A DNA stretch of 64,000 bases, taken from contig JAKULF010000005.1 of assembly GCA_022661535.1 (NCBI GenBank), positions 1,612,001-1,676,000 on the forward strand, in the 5' to 3' direction. Positions 1 to 11,520 of the stretch are shown piece by piece. The number at the start of each line of letters is the position of its first letter. Positions within the stretch are counted from its first letter, which is position 1. Made by a program: the position numbers and the translations under genes. Below the pieces are notes generated by a model, which did no database searches, was not told the DNA's origin, and saw only the letters and a list, made by a program, of their open reading frames with translations. The stretch is from Eutypa lata (taxonomy: Eukaryota; Ascomycota; Sordariomycetes; Xylariales; Diatrypaceae).

Positions 1-131
1 GGCTGCCGCTCGAAGAGCGAGAAGGGGATGTTGTGCTTGCGCAGCCCCTGGGCGATCACGAGACCCGCGACCCCCGCCCCGATTATGAGGATGGGGAGGT
101 CGGCTTCGTTGGATGGTGTCTGTGCGGTCAT
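1..131 (-). CDS. FAD-dependent monooxygenase, N-terminal fragment (runs off left edge)
   Basis: Reading leftward from the ATG at 131-129, the first 43 residues are a short polar leader, then a hydrophobic beta strand and the dinucleotide-binding fingerprint IIGAGVAGLVIAQGL (GxGxxG), ending near SLFERQ. The acidic/basic residue closing the second strand is typical of the Rossmann fold of UbiH/PHBH-type flavoprotein monooxygenases. These are hydroxylases that use FAD and NAD(P)H, and fungi use them in secondary metabolism or aromatic catabolism. Substrate and class cannot be judged, because the rest of the gene lies outside the window. A TATA-like TATATAAA on the minus strand at 290-297 lies about 160 bp upstream and supports this start. 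An FAD-dependent dehydrogenase or amine oxidase would begin similarly. Confidence 0.75.
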   Translation of the reverse strand, partial: MTAQTPSNEADLPILIIGAGVAGLVIAQGLRKHNIPFSLFERQ

Positions 132-289
132 GATTCTGAGCTTGATTTGAGCTGACTGTTTTGTTTGTTTGTTTTGAAGTGATTGATACAACATGGACTG
201 GACTTTTGGTGTGTTTGTTTTTGAGATTCGGTTTGGTAGTTTTCCCGTTTCGCCTGAAATCTTCTGATGGAGAATGTGGACATGTCGTG

Positions 290-297
290 TTTATATA
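290..297 (-). promoter_or_regulatory. TATA-like element of the FAD monooxygenase gene
   Basis: TATATAAA on the minus strand, about 160 bp upstream of the ATG at 131. Position and sequence fit a fungal TATA box. This is inference only. Confidence 0.4.
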
Positions 298-783
298 CTC
301 GAGTTTTAATGCTTCTAGCAACGTCATTGCCCATCAGGCTGAAGGATCACTCTAAAGACAGCAAGGACATGATGACTGCCGATCCTCCTACCTCGCGATT
401 CGCGATTAAGAGAATAGGCGAGCGGACCCTGTCCGGTCCCCCTGGGATGCCCAGTGAGCAGCGTATGATATCTCGACATGACGCAGCGGCAAGTCTCGTT
501 CTCGCACTCGCACTGATATAAGTTGCGGGGATGACTCAATTTGACTCACAAGAACAAAGTGATACAGAGATATTATACCGGAGTGCTGGTCAGGTTCGGA
601 TAGTCTCGGTATTTACCGTTTTCGAATAAGGGGAGCGGACTTGATGGCAACCATCAGCGAAGCATCGCATCCAACCCACAAAAGCTTATGATTGAGTTGT
701 TGATGCCGTTTAATATCATCTAGAAAACGAATGAATGTATTGTTGACAATTGAGTGAACATCTAAATTTGAACTCAAAAGAAA

Positions 784-815
784 GGGGGGGGGGGAGGGGG
801 AACTGGGAAAAGGGG
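784..815 (+). repeat. G-rich run, possible G-quadruplex
   Basis: The plus strand holds four closely spaced G runs (about 10, 5, 3 and 4 Gs) separated by short A-containing loops. This satisfies the usual four-tract rule for an intramolecular quadruplex. It is intergenic and its function is unknown. Confidence 0.4.
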
Positions 816-2125
816 TAAGAATGGGGCCGTAGTATAACCACCATTCTACATTATCCTATGATAATGACTTCAAGCTACTAAGAGTTCCATCATACTCAGG
901 AAAGTTCACCCATTGAGTAACTGTCACATAAGCCCCTTCATATTGGACTGTTGCTGTACGGCCGCCTTCAGCGCAGCTAATATGCCCTAATCCCGGCCCA
1001 GTCGATCAATGCCACGTCTACGTGTGTGTACAAAAAGTCAGTTTACACCTTCTATTTTTGGCTACTGAGGGAGATCTAGACACACACTCATTCGCAAATC
1101 CTTAATTCGCCAGTTACAACCCTCGCGCCTGCGCCGGGGGGCTCAATCGCGGTTTTATGTCATACTCCCGGATCGTGGGTGGGTCCTCGGGACCATTCTG
1201 TCCGAGAAGTGGAGCCTATCGGACTTGTGCTTTGGTGCTACCTAGGTACCTAGTAGATACACTTTAAGGCTACCTATTTCTTTATCGCCGATAAAGCAAT
1301 GCTATATGACAGGTATATCAGATCAGATGTGGCTTAGGATAATGACGAATAGGGTTTGTTCGTGAAAAATCATGGGATAGGGGGTGAGGTCACAACCCAT
1401 TCAATTGTCTTTAGCTGTTCCCTATGGTACCTACTTCGGTAGGCAAGAGATGGCCAACGACTTAGACAACTTGCTTTGGATAGGAACTTGAAGACCTAGA
1501 CAATTCCCAAGGCGACGAGTACTGGGAGAATTAGACGGCCAGTCGTTAAGGCATTTGAAAGACACGAAATAGCTAATCTTAAGCTATGTAAGTATGTGTT
1601 TAGATGTGTTTGTGGAAGAAATGAAGCAGATGGTTTTATGTTATGGTAACTCTCATTACGGACTATGTATTTAAATAAACTTCCTTATGCGTTGGAACCT
1701 ATTTTTGGACTGCAGTTCTAGCAGCATAGAGGCATATACACCGAGTAGGGGGCATTCTATACAATCTTTGACTATAAATATCATTTAACCTACCACACCC
1801 CACTATACCACTTATCATACCCCAACGAAAGGGATTTCCGGGTATGATAATTGTAAAAATAAAGAGATACACGGTTTTTATTAAGCAAGATATTCAAGGT
1901 CACGTGATGACATATAAAAGAGAGACGACAATAGATACTGTAGTATGATTAAAACCTGTATGGATTTATGCCCCTATTTAAGTAGAATGCTATGGAACCT
2001 TGAAAGAGATTGTATTATGATACAAAAAACTTGTTTTCCAAGGGACTATTGGAAACAGAAACAGATAATTGTATATTACAATTTCGAAGGCCAGAGGTTA
2101 TAGGCCGGATTATACATTTAGGGAT

Positions 2126-5100
2126 TCAAGCATGTGACCCCCCAAGGTAGACCTCCGTAACAATAGTACTGGAGCCCGACTCAACATCGTCAATAATACG
2201 CGATTTATCCCTCGAGCCGCCACCGGCCCCACCGGCCCCTCCAAAGCCCACACCACCGCCCCCGAGAGTCAAGGCGCTCGAGTTCCGTCTAGTGAGGCTC
2301 CTAACGGCGGGGGCACCGAGGTCGATGTCCCCATCGCCACCGTCATCATCACGGTCACGGTCGCGGTCGCGGATCCTGCGCATGGCCCTGCCCTCGACCT
2401 TCCCGCCCAGGTAGGCGGCCTTCATGTTGCTCGTGATGCGGCCCTCGCGCTCGCGCAGCTTGCCCGCCTTGATCTTGGCCTCGTACGCCCACATGTACAG
2501 CCCCGTCTTGATGGCCACCCAGGTGACCGCCGGGCTGAAGACGAGCGACCCGGAGCGGAAGGCGAGCCGCGCGAAGGCGTTGGCGATGATGTTGCGGCTG
2601 AATGCTACCACGAAGGATATTATGATTATTCCTAGGCATATCGGGACTGTTGCGTTGTAGGTAGGATTTGTTAGTTAGTTGATTGGTTACATTACATCGA
2701 TTTCTGGGTACGTTTGTATGTCTCTGACATGGAAAAAGAAAAAGAAAGGGGTATATAAATACTTACGCATGTATATAAGCTCGTCGGAGAGTTTGATTCG
2801 GCCGTCGTTGATCTCGGCGGCGTTCATGCCGAAGAGCGCAGCAGCGAATGATAGGGGCAACTACATACATAGCACCCAACTAGTTATTAACAACTACAGT
2901 CTTGGGAGTAATCACTCATCGATATAAGGATGGGCTTCAACTTACGAAAATGATAGTTATACCGGTGAATGTGACGGCATATTGCCCCTGCTTCTTCGTT
3001 TCCGCGGCTATCTTCACGGCTTCTCGGGCCTCGATGACGCCGGCTTGCTGCTGCTTCAAAGTCAAGAGGTCCTTCAGAGCGGACGAGGTAGTCTTGGCAC
3101 CATTCAAGAGATCCACCAGCTCCGAGGTCCGCTCCTGGACATCACTGAGCAAGTCGTCGGCGCGGCGCAGGGTCTTTCGCATTGCCGACTCCTCTGGCGT
3201 CTCGAAGCTGCTGTCCGTATTCTCATCTCCGCTACCATGAGTAATTCGCTGTCCCCGGCGACGACACCGCGCCCGAAGCGTCTGCCTGATGTTCTTGACG
3301 AACGCCTTCATGACCGTCTGCTGCTGGCTCTGGATCTTCAGTATTATGTGGATCTCGTCTATGATGTCCTTCACTTCCTTCAGCAGCTTGCCTTCGGGGT
3401 TGACGGTCAGCAGCGTGTTGTGCGCCACGACCGCGTCCCACCGCCGGGACCGGTACACGTTGGGGCGGCCGTGTCCTCGTGATGCGAGGTGGCTGTAGAC
3501 GAGAAACTGATCGAAGGCCGCGGTTTGCTTATATGTCTAGGAAACGATTAGTGTTCGGCTCTCTAGCTGGTGGGGCTAAACGCGACCTACGACACCCCGG
3601 ATAGCCTCTGCGAACATGGCTACCATGTTTGGCCGTCTTTCCCCAAACCTTGGCCTTTCGAAGAATACCCGCGAGCACTGGTCAATGATAGCGAGTGCGA
3701 GGTCGAACGCAGAGTTTATCTCGCCCTTTTGAGCCTGCTTCAGACGGAGCCGGAGAGCCTTGTGTATCGCGGAAGGGTCCGGTCTCAATTTACCCCAGCG
3801 ACGGGGAAAGCTAGTGAGGACGGTTCCTGATAAGCGAGTAGGTGTAAGTTGATTACCACCATGGTGTTCATAACGAAAAGATATTAGTTTCGGACTCACT
3901 TTCGTCCAAGATCCAAAGCCACAGCTGATCGACCATGATGAGACGTGGGACTTTCTTGCTATCCTCCTGGCAGACTTGGCACTTGCCGGATTCCCTTTCC
4001 AAGTTCTCCGAGCAGTTGTGCGCTGTCGGCTTCGTGGCACGGTACACAACCTGGTCTCTGTCCCTGGTTCCTGTGCTCTTGAGCGAGCCGTAGTACGACT
4101 GGTCCAATGTGCGACGCGGATGCAGGGGGGAGCGACCGTGGAGGTATTTCGTGATGAGTCTCTCTTCCGTGTCGAAATCCATAGCCTCCAGGAGGGCAGC
4201 CGCCGTAAGTAGGACGTGGCCTATTAACCTTCTCCTTTCATTCAATCCACTGGATCGCAGGTTGGTTGGTGGGCGGTCTTGCTGATATTCATTATGAACG
4301 TGCGATGCTGAAGTCATGGGCCGATCTTGCTGATGAGCAACTATAGCGCGATTGACCGTAACCGACAAGTATTCATTCTCTTTATTGACCTGTCTGATCT
4401 TGCTAGCGGACGTCAACCGACCTCTGTCCGTCTCCCAATGCAAGTACGGCATGAACAAGACCAGGTTCTTTGTGTCTTCGTTCCAAGGCATATCACTTGT
4501 AGACACGGTATCGCAAAATGGTCTCATATGGCGAGCATGAACTTCGGACGCACTGTCGTGTCCCCGCTGGCTCTGCCAGCATTCGGATCGTAGGAGCATC
4601 TCCGCTTTGGTCCTATCCCGCCGGAACTTGCTACTCATATACGAGTCGTCCTTCTCCGGGCGATCCTCGCCGTAATATCGAGCTATAGCTTCTTCCACCC
4701 AGGCCATGTTGTTGGCAGGCAAATGAACGTATCGAATCGTGTCGGCCTCGCAGTCCCACATGAGGGGGTTTCGCTTCTTGTCTTCTGTCAAGAGGGTTTG
4801 CACCGACACCTTTTGGCTCGGAAACTCTCCATCGAGCCCTGCCATCGTTACTGGCTGACCGCCTCGAAAGAACATAACTGGCGCCTTGATCTGGGAATCC
4901 ACCTCGTCATCCTGAGCGTCGCGAGACTCAGGGGCAGGCGATTCTTTCGGTCGCGCAGGTGCCCCTTTGCTTTCTCGATAGCGAGCTATGCATAGCTGGA
5001 AATCACGAAGTCGACTCAGAGCTTCATGGTTCCTTGGTAGGGTTTCGAGTCTATGCCTCAGGCGCTTCGTCCGCTGCGTTTCTCGGTCAACTTGGCGCTG

Positions 5101-5244
5101 GAGGTCTTGGGGGAGATTCTTGAGGTACGCCTCTCGGGTTTGGAACCTCAAGCAGCCGGAATAGTGCAAAACTACGTCCGAAACGCGGTCATCGTGAGGC
5201 TCCCGACTTAAACAGGTCTGTGGATATTCGTAGAGCTGAGCCAT
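2126..5244 (-). CDS. CorA-like Mg2+ transporter family protein (fungal type), five exons
   Basis: Predicted exons are 5244-3900, 3826-3591, 3536-2946, 2860-2767 and 2646-2126, joining in frame to about 928 residues. The long soluble N-terminal half carries the hallmarks of the fungal CorA-like family: RTLDQSYYGSL, MVDQLWLWILDE, SFPRRWGKLRPDPSAIHK and AIIDQCSRVFF, with charged helices after them. Near the C-terminus, TM1 ends in ALFGMN (the GMN signature at about residues 735-737) and is followed by TM2 (LGIIIISFVVAF). That is the two-helix pore topology of CorA. Introns follow GT-AG: GTGAGT, GTAGGT, GTAAGT and GTAAGT donors. The tail has an Arg-Asp repeat and a Gly-rich stretch. True Mg2+ transport is unproven for these proteins; many are annotated only by the domain. 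No ankyrin repeats are seen. The family call is firm; the 2766-2647 intron is the least certain junction. Confidence 0.85.
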
Positions 5245-7359
5245 GTTTGCACCAAATTTTAAGAGTAACTACTCGGTTCATTGTGGACAGCATTGTGGGA
5301 ATTGGACCTTAGATTTGGTGTGCGTATATATATATATATGCTTTAATTAGGTATTGCTTAAGTGATGATGCTTCACTATTGCTACCTTATACGGGAGACT
5401 CCTGCAGCGGGTAAAACACGCTCTATGGGAGAAGGATGCGAGGTGCCCAGTAAAATGGAGACCACATCCAACAGTTCGGGTTTCTTCAGCTTCGAGCGAC
5501 CCCTGTAGGGCTGAGGCAACTCCTGGGGCTTGCCCTCCCAAACACATCTGCAGGTGTTGGTTTTCAATTGAGAAATAATGGTATAGAAACTAAGAACCGG
5601 AGAGCACGGTACTAGGGAAAAGATCGTGTGGGAATTGAAGTATCTAACTCACGGCGACAAGATGTCACCCGCAGCAATTCTCTTTGAGCGCTGAGGCGGT
5701 GCAGTGCATTGTACTAAAATGGTAAGTGATGTATGCTATAGATGATATGATTGGACCAATTTGTATAAGTAATTGTATTACCGTAAACTTTGGCCAACCT
5801 TCCAAATGAAATTGTTTCGTCGGAAGTATTGTAGAGCCCCTCATGGGACATTGGGCGGTCTCACCTAATTCACCGAAAGATCCGTAGTATTTTTGTCTAT
5901 ACGTTATCTTGCATTCCAGCTTATTTCTCGTCGGGGCCGAGAGCGCTGACCGAATAAGTGTCGAGGGGTTTCAGAGGGGTTCAAGGAGGATTGGAAGCCT
6001 TGCCTTTTCTGTTGGATTTAACTACCACAAACCTAGCTGCGTTTCATTTTGGGGTCGGTCGGCTACTGAGTACTCGAAACGGAACGACATCATGGCAATC
6101 AATCTTAAGAAGAAAAATAGTCAAATGAAACAAAAAGGATCTATATTATATTGTAGTATGCATGGAAATGTGAGAATGTGTCGAAAGGAGCTTGGCAAGG
6201 GACGGAGAGATAGCACTAGAGTGTAGATGAATTAACTGTAACTATTGTGATACTTCGTCCTGACCGAAGTTTCCTCACATCATCCTGCTGCTATTAGATT
6301 TAGATATAGATTTGAAGTAAATGTCATCATAAACGCAGTTCCTTTGTAGGTACTTTATCCATTAGACACATTCCTTATACACACGCACACACCAAGATGA
6401 ACATAGTCGTAATATGGGTCCAACGCTTCCATCCTCGATGGCAATTTATTATACTAGAGATCTCCTCATGCAATGGCCTCTTGGAGAACATGTTGGTTTG
6501 CGCCATGGCTGGTCCGCAAAAGAAGTTGATGTCCCTTGTGAGATGGGTGGTCTAGTTTATTTCTGACTTTCATGGTCACTTAGTATAATGCTTTGTTCAT
6601 TTGCTAGCGACGATTTGGTGAAAATCGCATTGATTTTAATCTCTTTTATAGTTGTTTACGTCTTTGCCCTTCTATAGATGTACGAACCTGAACGCTGAGA
6701 ATGGTGAGATGAGTGTTGCGACAGGGGGTTTGGCCGACCCCTATCTACTTGCAGATGCGTTATATATTGATTGTCATATGAGCTACAGTCATTATATGGG
6801 AGACGAGGCAGTTGATAACCATTCCTTGAACATATGCGAGTCAATTGTTAATAATTTCTTCAGTACTCCGGAGTAATTAAAGCTGTACCAGGCTGCACGA
6901 TTATGATTAATTAGGCGGGGGATCACACGAACTCAGCAGGCTCAGGTCCCAATAACACAATACCTATAGGGATATAGGTACAAGCTGAATAGATACCTAC
7001 ATAGTTGGCTAAGAAATGCCATTTTCAAACGATAGACCGGTCTATACAAGGCTTATTATTTACTCTACAAGTTGGAAGTTCACGGTACGAGCGATCACCA
7101 TTATTAAGATAAACGAGCGACAATAATATTGAGAAAGCAATTTGTTATTTGCACCCTGTCAAATATCCCTAATAAGGAGTGACTAATAGTAAGAAGTTCA
7201 GAGCCATCCCATTCAACCGTCGCACTAAGCTTCACAATTTCCCCAGTAGACTAAGATCGAGACTAATTGCCATGTTCAACCCTCTTATTTGTAGTCCCTT
7301 GAGAGCAGACCATCCGGAGGACACTGGGGAGACGACGTCGTGGTAGAAGTTATGGCATC
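5245..7359. other. Intergenic; possible gene remnant at 5382-5713
   Basis: No intact gene is recognised. A coding-like minus-strand patch at 5382-5713 is reported as a finding. A (TA)n run lies at 5328-5339. ORFs at 5909-6226 and 6652-6876 lack conserved motifs, splice context or plausible starts and look accidental. Confidence 0.5.
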
Positions 7360-7610
7360 TTAGTGCTAGTGAAGTATAATGTGTGAGCGAAATCCAATTC
7401 AAGTGGTAATCCTTAAAGGGGAACTTACGCCGCAAGACTCGCAGGAGCAACCGGAGCAGGTACCGGAGCAAGAGCAGCTGGAGCAAGAGCTATAGGCAAA
7501 CGTTAGTTGGGTCATCGTAGTCATCTCAATGAGGAGCTGGAGGAAAGCTCTGGGGAGGTGGTAAAGGCTGAGAAGTGGGATTCGTGGTAGGTCACGTACC
7601 AGGAAGGCAT
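7360..7610 (-). CDS. Metallothionein-like copper/heavy-metal-binding peptide, three exons, about 25 aa
   Basis: Exon 1 is 7610-7600 (ATG plus 8 nt). Intron 1 runs from GTACGT to TATAG with a CTAAC branch site. Exon 2 is 7489-7429. Intron 2 (GTAAGT donor at 7428) ends at CTAG (7366), giving a His-stop exon. An alternative acceptor at 7360 would give Met-Pro-stop. The peptide starts MPSCSCSS and has eight Cys in 25 residues, in CxC, CxC, CxxCxC and CxxCG spacing, with Ser and Gly as nearly the only other residues and no aromatic residue. The C-terminal pattern CxCx3Cx2CxCx2CG closely resembles the Neurospora copper metallothionein, which is also about 25 aa and intron-containing. Such peptides buffer Cu(I) and other soft metals in the cytosol and are usually metal-induced. 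A TATA box lies about 140 bp upstream. It is too short for routine gene callers. Confidence 0.75.
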
Positions 7611-7747
7611 TTTGATAGATAGGAGTGCTGTAAAGCGTCGAGACTTAGTCGAATTGTTTGGTTGTTTGGTGTTTTCTGTGTTCGAGGAAGTTGAGCTGTT
7701 TGGTAAAGAAGATTCTTTCTGCTGAACCTGGCGAGATATTCGACGGG

Positions 7748-7755
7748 TATTTATA
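7748..7755 (-). promoter_or_regulatory. TATA box of the metallothionein-like gene
   Basis: TATAAATA on the minus strand, 138 bp upstream of the ATG at 7610. The intervening leader is rich in A, C and CAAAC-type sequence, like fungal 5' leaders. It suits an inducible gene. I did not identify a metal-response element with confidence. Confidence 0.5.
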
Positions 7756-10700
7756 GACTTCGTGTCACGTAAAGTCCCTCATACTTCGGATGCGATCCCT
7801 CGCGGCATCCCGCGCAGTTACCCAGATCGTATATCTTTACCCGAGAGAAAGATACAATGGAGGATGCAACGCGCACACACGGGCTGCAACCATAGGACCC
7901 CCGCTTTCACATGTGCAGCTGCCCCCCTTATCAGATCCAGGCCGGTCCCAACTTATAAGACAAGAGCGGCCAATCCCTCCTCGCCACATTTCCTAGGATG
8001 AGCGTAGCCCTTCCCCGATATAATTAGCCTTAATCCTGAGGCGCGTTATGGGGGTTGGGGGGCGCGAGCATCGTGCCAATGCGGCGCAGGTGATTAATCG
8101 TCTGGCTATCGGGAGGGTGCGGAGCGCAGGGCGCTTTCGCTGTTTCGAGATAAGAGGATCGGGTGGTGGTGGGGTGGGAAGGCCAGGTGAGATGAAGTAA
8201 TAGCATCGATTGGCAGGGAAGGTGATTGGAATCCCGCGTGGAATGGGGTAGGCTAGTCGCGGCTTGGGTGGGAAAAGGCTGTGTGATGGTGGAGGTGTGT
8301 CGGCTCTAAGGCGGCGGGATGGCGTAGTCTAGAAGAGTGAGGCACCAACATCATCCATTCGTGTGGGGGAAGAGGGATGGCTAGCTCGTTACTAGCTCTT
8401 GTCGGGCAGGTCAGGTCGGGGATCAAAAGAACGAATGGACGAATAGAGAGTTGGGGGATATAAGTCCTACATGGACCTCCAAGTTAGAGCATAGTCGTAC
8501 TTGGTTAACCTGGAACCAAGGTCTTGCATAAGGTAAGGACGGACTTCGCCGGAGACGGGTTACCCGCTTAGGGTGACTTAATGCCCCGAAACCTCCGAGA
8601 CATAAGCCTGCCGACTGCTCTATAAGGGCGGCGTATTGTGGAGTTTTTTTTTCGGGGTGACGAAAGGACAACCTGGACTAGCCAACTTGGACATCATTCG
8701 AACATTATCATCCTGATTCAAGCGATGGTTCTTGTAAGTTATCCCTCGCGCTTGAAGGCATCCTTAGGTCGATGAGATTATAGATGAGGGAGTGATCAAA
8801 GATGTATAATACGGACGCTTATATACCCGGTCAGTTTGCCCTGGCCCCTGGAAATTCAAGACGAGATGGAAAGAAGATAAAGTTCAAATGGAACAGATGT
8901 TGAATGTTGTATATTAGATATAGATACTGGGAACAAACAGAATTGACGACAAGATGAATGACAAAAGGCGAGAAGCTGGTAAATAATATGCGGTCTTTTG
9001 GTGCCCGATCTCCAGTCTCAATGCAGATTTTGAGCACCTTGATGGCCAATATTGCGAACCTTGATGTCCAACTCGGGGTTTCAAGTCTCATACAGCCGAC
9101 ATGTCTCTACAGAATATCTACGTGAACGATAAGATGTGAAGATCTATCTAAGGCTACAAAACATCACAATGGAATTCATTCGGCGAAGTCGTAAGTGGTG
9201 TGGATAACGAATGCGTGTCGCCTATGCTTAATCATCATATATAACAACTGTATCAGATCTCAACGCCAAGCTATTGCCATTACATCGGCTACCCAAATGA
9301 TTACACCCAAACTAGGCATGTAGCAACAATGAAGAGTAAGAAATGGAGAAATGGAGAAAAAAGCGTCGAAGAGTTGTAGGTGATCTTCATTTTGTATAAA
9401 GAAGAGAGAGAGAAAAGGCTCTTCGGGTTTCTTGACCCCTGTCTGCTCTTTCTCCCCAGGCGACAAGCTCACTTATAAAGTCACCTACAAGGGCATGAGA
9501 GAAGCCGAGGGATAAGGAACCCCAAAGAGACTAATACATAATAGTTACGAAATATCTTGATTCATAGGAATTACTATCTGGCCCCCTAATGCGTGGGATA
9601 TAGTGGATCAAAGGACCTCTCCCTTAGGACCAGACCTTGTTTAGGCCATTGGTGCCACACAGTTCTAGTTGTGATGGCGGCAACCATGAACATGGCAAGT
9701 GACCTTGGATTAGATACTTTCAGCATTCTAATGCTCTTATCACTCTAAGGTTATCAGGTATCTAAGTTAGCGGCACATTTCCTACATTGTCTCACTTCGT
9801 CATACGGAACACACATGATCCTCCGGTGAAGACATCTCGTCTTCTGATCTTACCTGCTAGTGTTATCCTTGCGTTGAGGATGATTTAATTGATTATTATC
9901 GCTGGTCTAGACTTACTTCGTGGTTACACGCAAGGCGGATTATCATTACTGCAGTGTAGTTACTCTACCTAGGGTAAGGAGCGAACTTCACGTCAGGTTG
10001 TTTTTAGCTAAGAATTCCTTCCATAAAGTATTATTAAAGCCTCACGCTAAAGCTTACTGTTGACCTATGAATGTCCATTAAGAACTTTCCCTTCAACCAA
10101 GTAGCATTGTCCCCTAACATGGTTCGCTAAGCTTGATTTCTTCCACTAGAGCAGATGGCTTCAGCTACCTATTCTATGCAAGAGATATCCACTCACCCCT
10201 GATATGCCACACCAACCTGTTCCACCCCCTTGTAAGACTTACATAAAAGCTCCTTCTCAGTATTACAGTCAATCGTTTATAACACCCCGCTCCTATGAAA
10301 GACGAAAGCCAAAAAAGAACAGCGCCGAATAACTGCCCATTAGGTTGTCCTCAACTCGGAGAAAGCCGGCTTGGGTAAGACTTAAGACATCGGTAACCAA
10401 CCTAAGTCTAGTTGAGTGGTCTCAAAGCTGGCAACCACAAAACCTGCCACGCTTTCCCTCGTGCCTAGTCACACGATGGTCACCGGCCGTAGAGAGTGAA
10501 CTAGACGAAGAAGGCATCCCATTAGCCCTGCTCGGTGACGTTCCTGGACACATGTCCATTCTCTGGAGCGCTTGCTAGTCACACTACGTGCCATGTCATT
10601 GGAAACGTTACATAAACTATTCATTAACCAAAACTCTGTTGAATGAACGCCATCGCCAAAAAAAAAAAGTTAAGAAGACCTAGAATATCTGCGTACAATG

Positions 10701-11520
10701 CCCACGTCACGATAACATGACGTCTTTCTAGTGTAGCTCGACTTATAAAGTAAGATGTAAGCCAGAGTGTGAGTTGAAGCAAATCGATTTGAATGTGTTT
10801 CCTTTTGGGGTCATGAGTTTTGCGAATAACACAGGACACCGTCAGAATAGCCGCGGCGAGGGAACACGGCCATATCCACAAGATGAAAAAAGCCTGACCA
10901 ATCAGAATAGGGTATCCCAACTTTGGTCGTGACAACTCAAATCGAAGGACGTACGCAGAAAATCAAGACGACACGAAGGTCAGTAAGCAGACAATATTCG
11001 TCTCGCATTTCCAACTGTATATCGTAGTAAATAACAAGATGCGTATATCTCATGCATAAACGTATTTGTAGAGCTAGGCAATAGAGACCGGAATGCTCCC
11101 GAGATGAGTTATTTCACTTAAGTTGACTAATATGGCATGAGATCGTGTGAGATCTTCAATATGAGATTCATCACCGACTTTTCTTATTATTAGCCCATAA
11201 GCTCATTAGTAGATTGATGCAAATCGTGGCACATGCTAACTAAGTAACTACTTTAACCCAGCTATTGATCGAGGTATCATCATTCTTCCCTTCCCATCCC
11301 ATCATCATAATTATCATTTTAATCATCTACATCATCATGGTTCAGATATCACCAGACCACTAGACCACTAGCAAATCGGGGTTGATTCCATATGCAGACT
11401 CGACACACCACGCGCGAAAATAACAAGCAAGGATAAAATCTACCAACAACGCACACAGGCCACCAGATAAACAGATAGACAAGATGCCCCCTACCACTCT
11501 AGTACCACCGTAGCTAGTAG
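7756..11520. other. Intergenic, upstream of the metallothionein-like gene
   Basis: A 3.7-kb stretch without a supported gene. The right half of the metallothionein promoter lies at the left. ORFs at 8423-8671, 8831-9091, 10345-10578 and 10624-10935 have no ATG in good context or no recognisable motif. An ACCTAGGG near 9970 resembles the dispersed palindromic motif described in the findings. Confidence 0.5.

Larger units (their letters stand above)
132..2125. other. Intergenic, promoter of the left gene plus unassigned sequence
   Basis: No convincing coding sequence on either strand; only short out-of-context ORFs near 128-540. It contains a G-rich run at about 784-815, a palindromic ACCTAGGT motif at 1240-1247 that recurs elsewhere in the window, and A+T-rich sequence at about 1680-2060 that probably includes the 3' region of the CorA-like gene. 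Confidence 0.6.

Noticed and set aside
10624..10935. 103-aa minus-strand ORF with three hydrophobic stretches
   Set aside because: No ATG at its start (it begins at a TTG), no motif, and a poly-A run encodes part of the hydrophobicity; probably chance.
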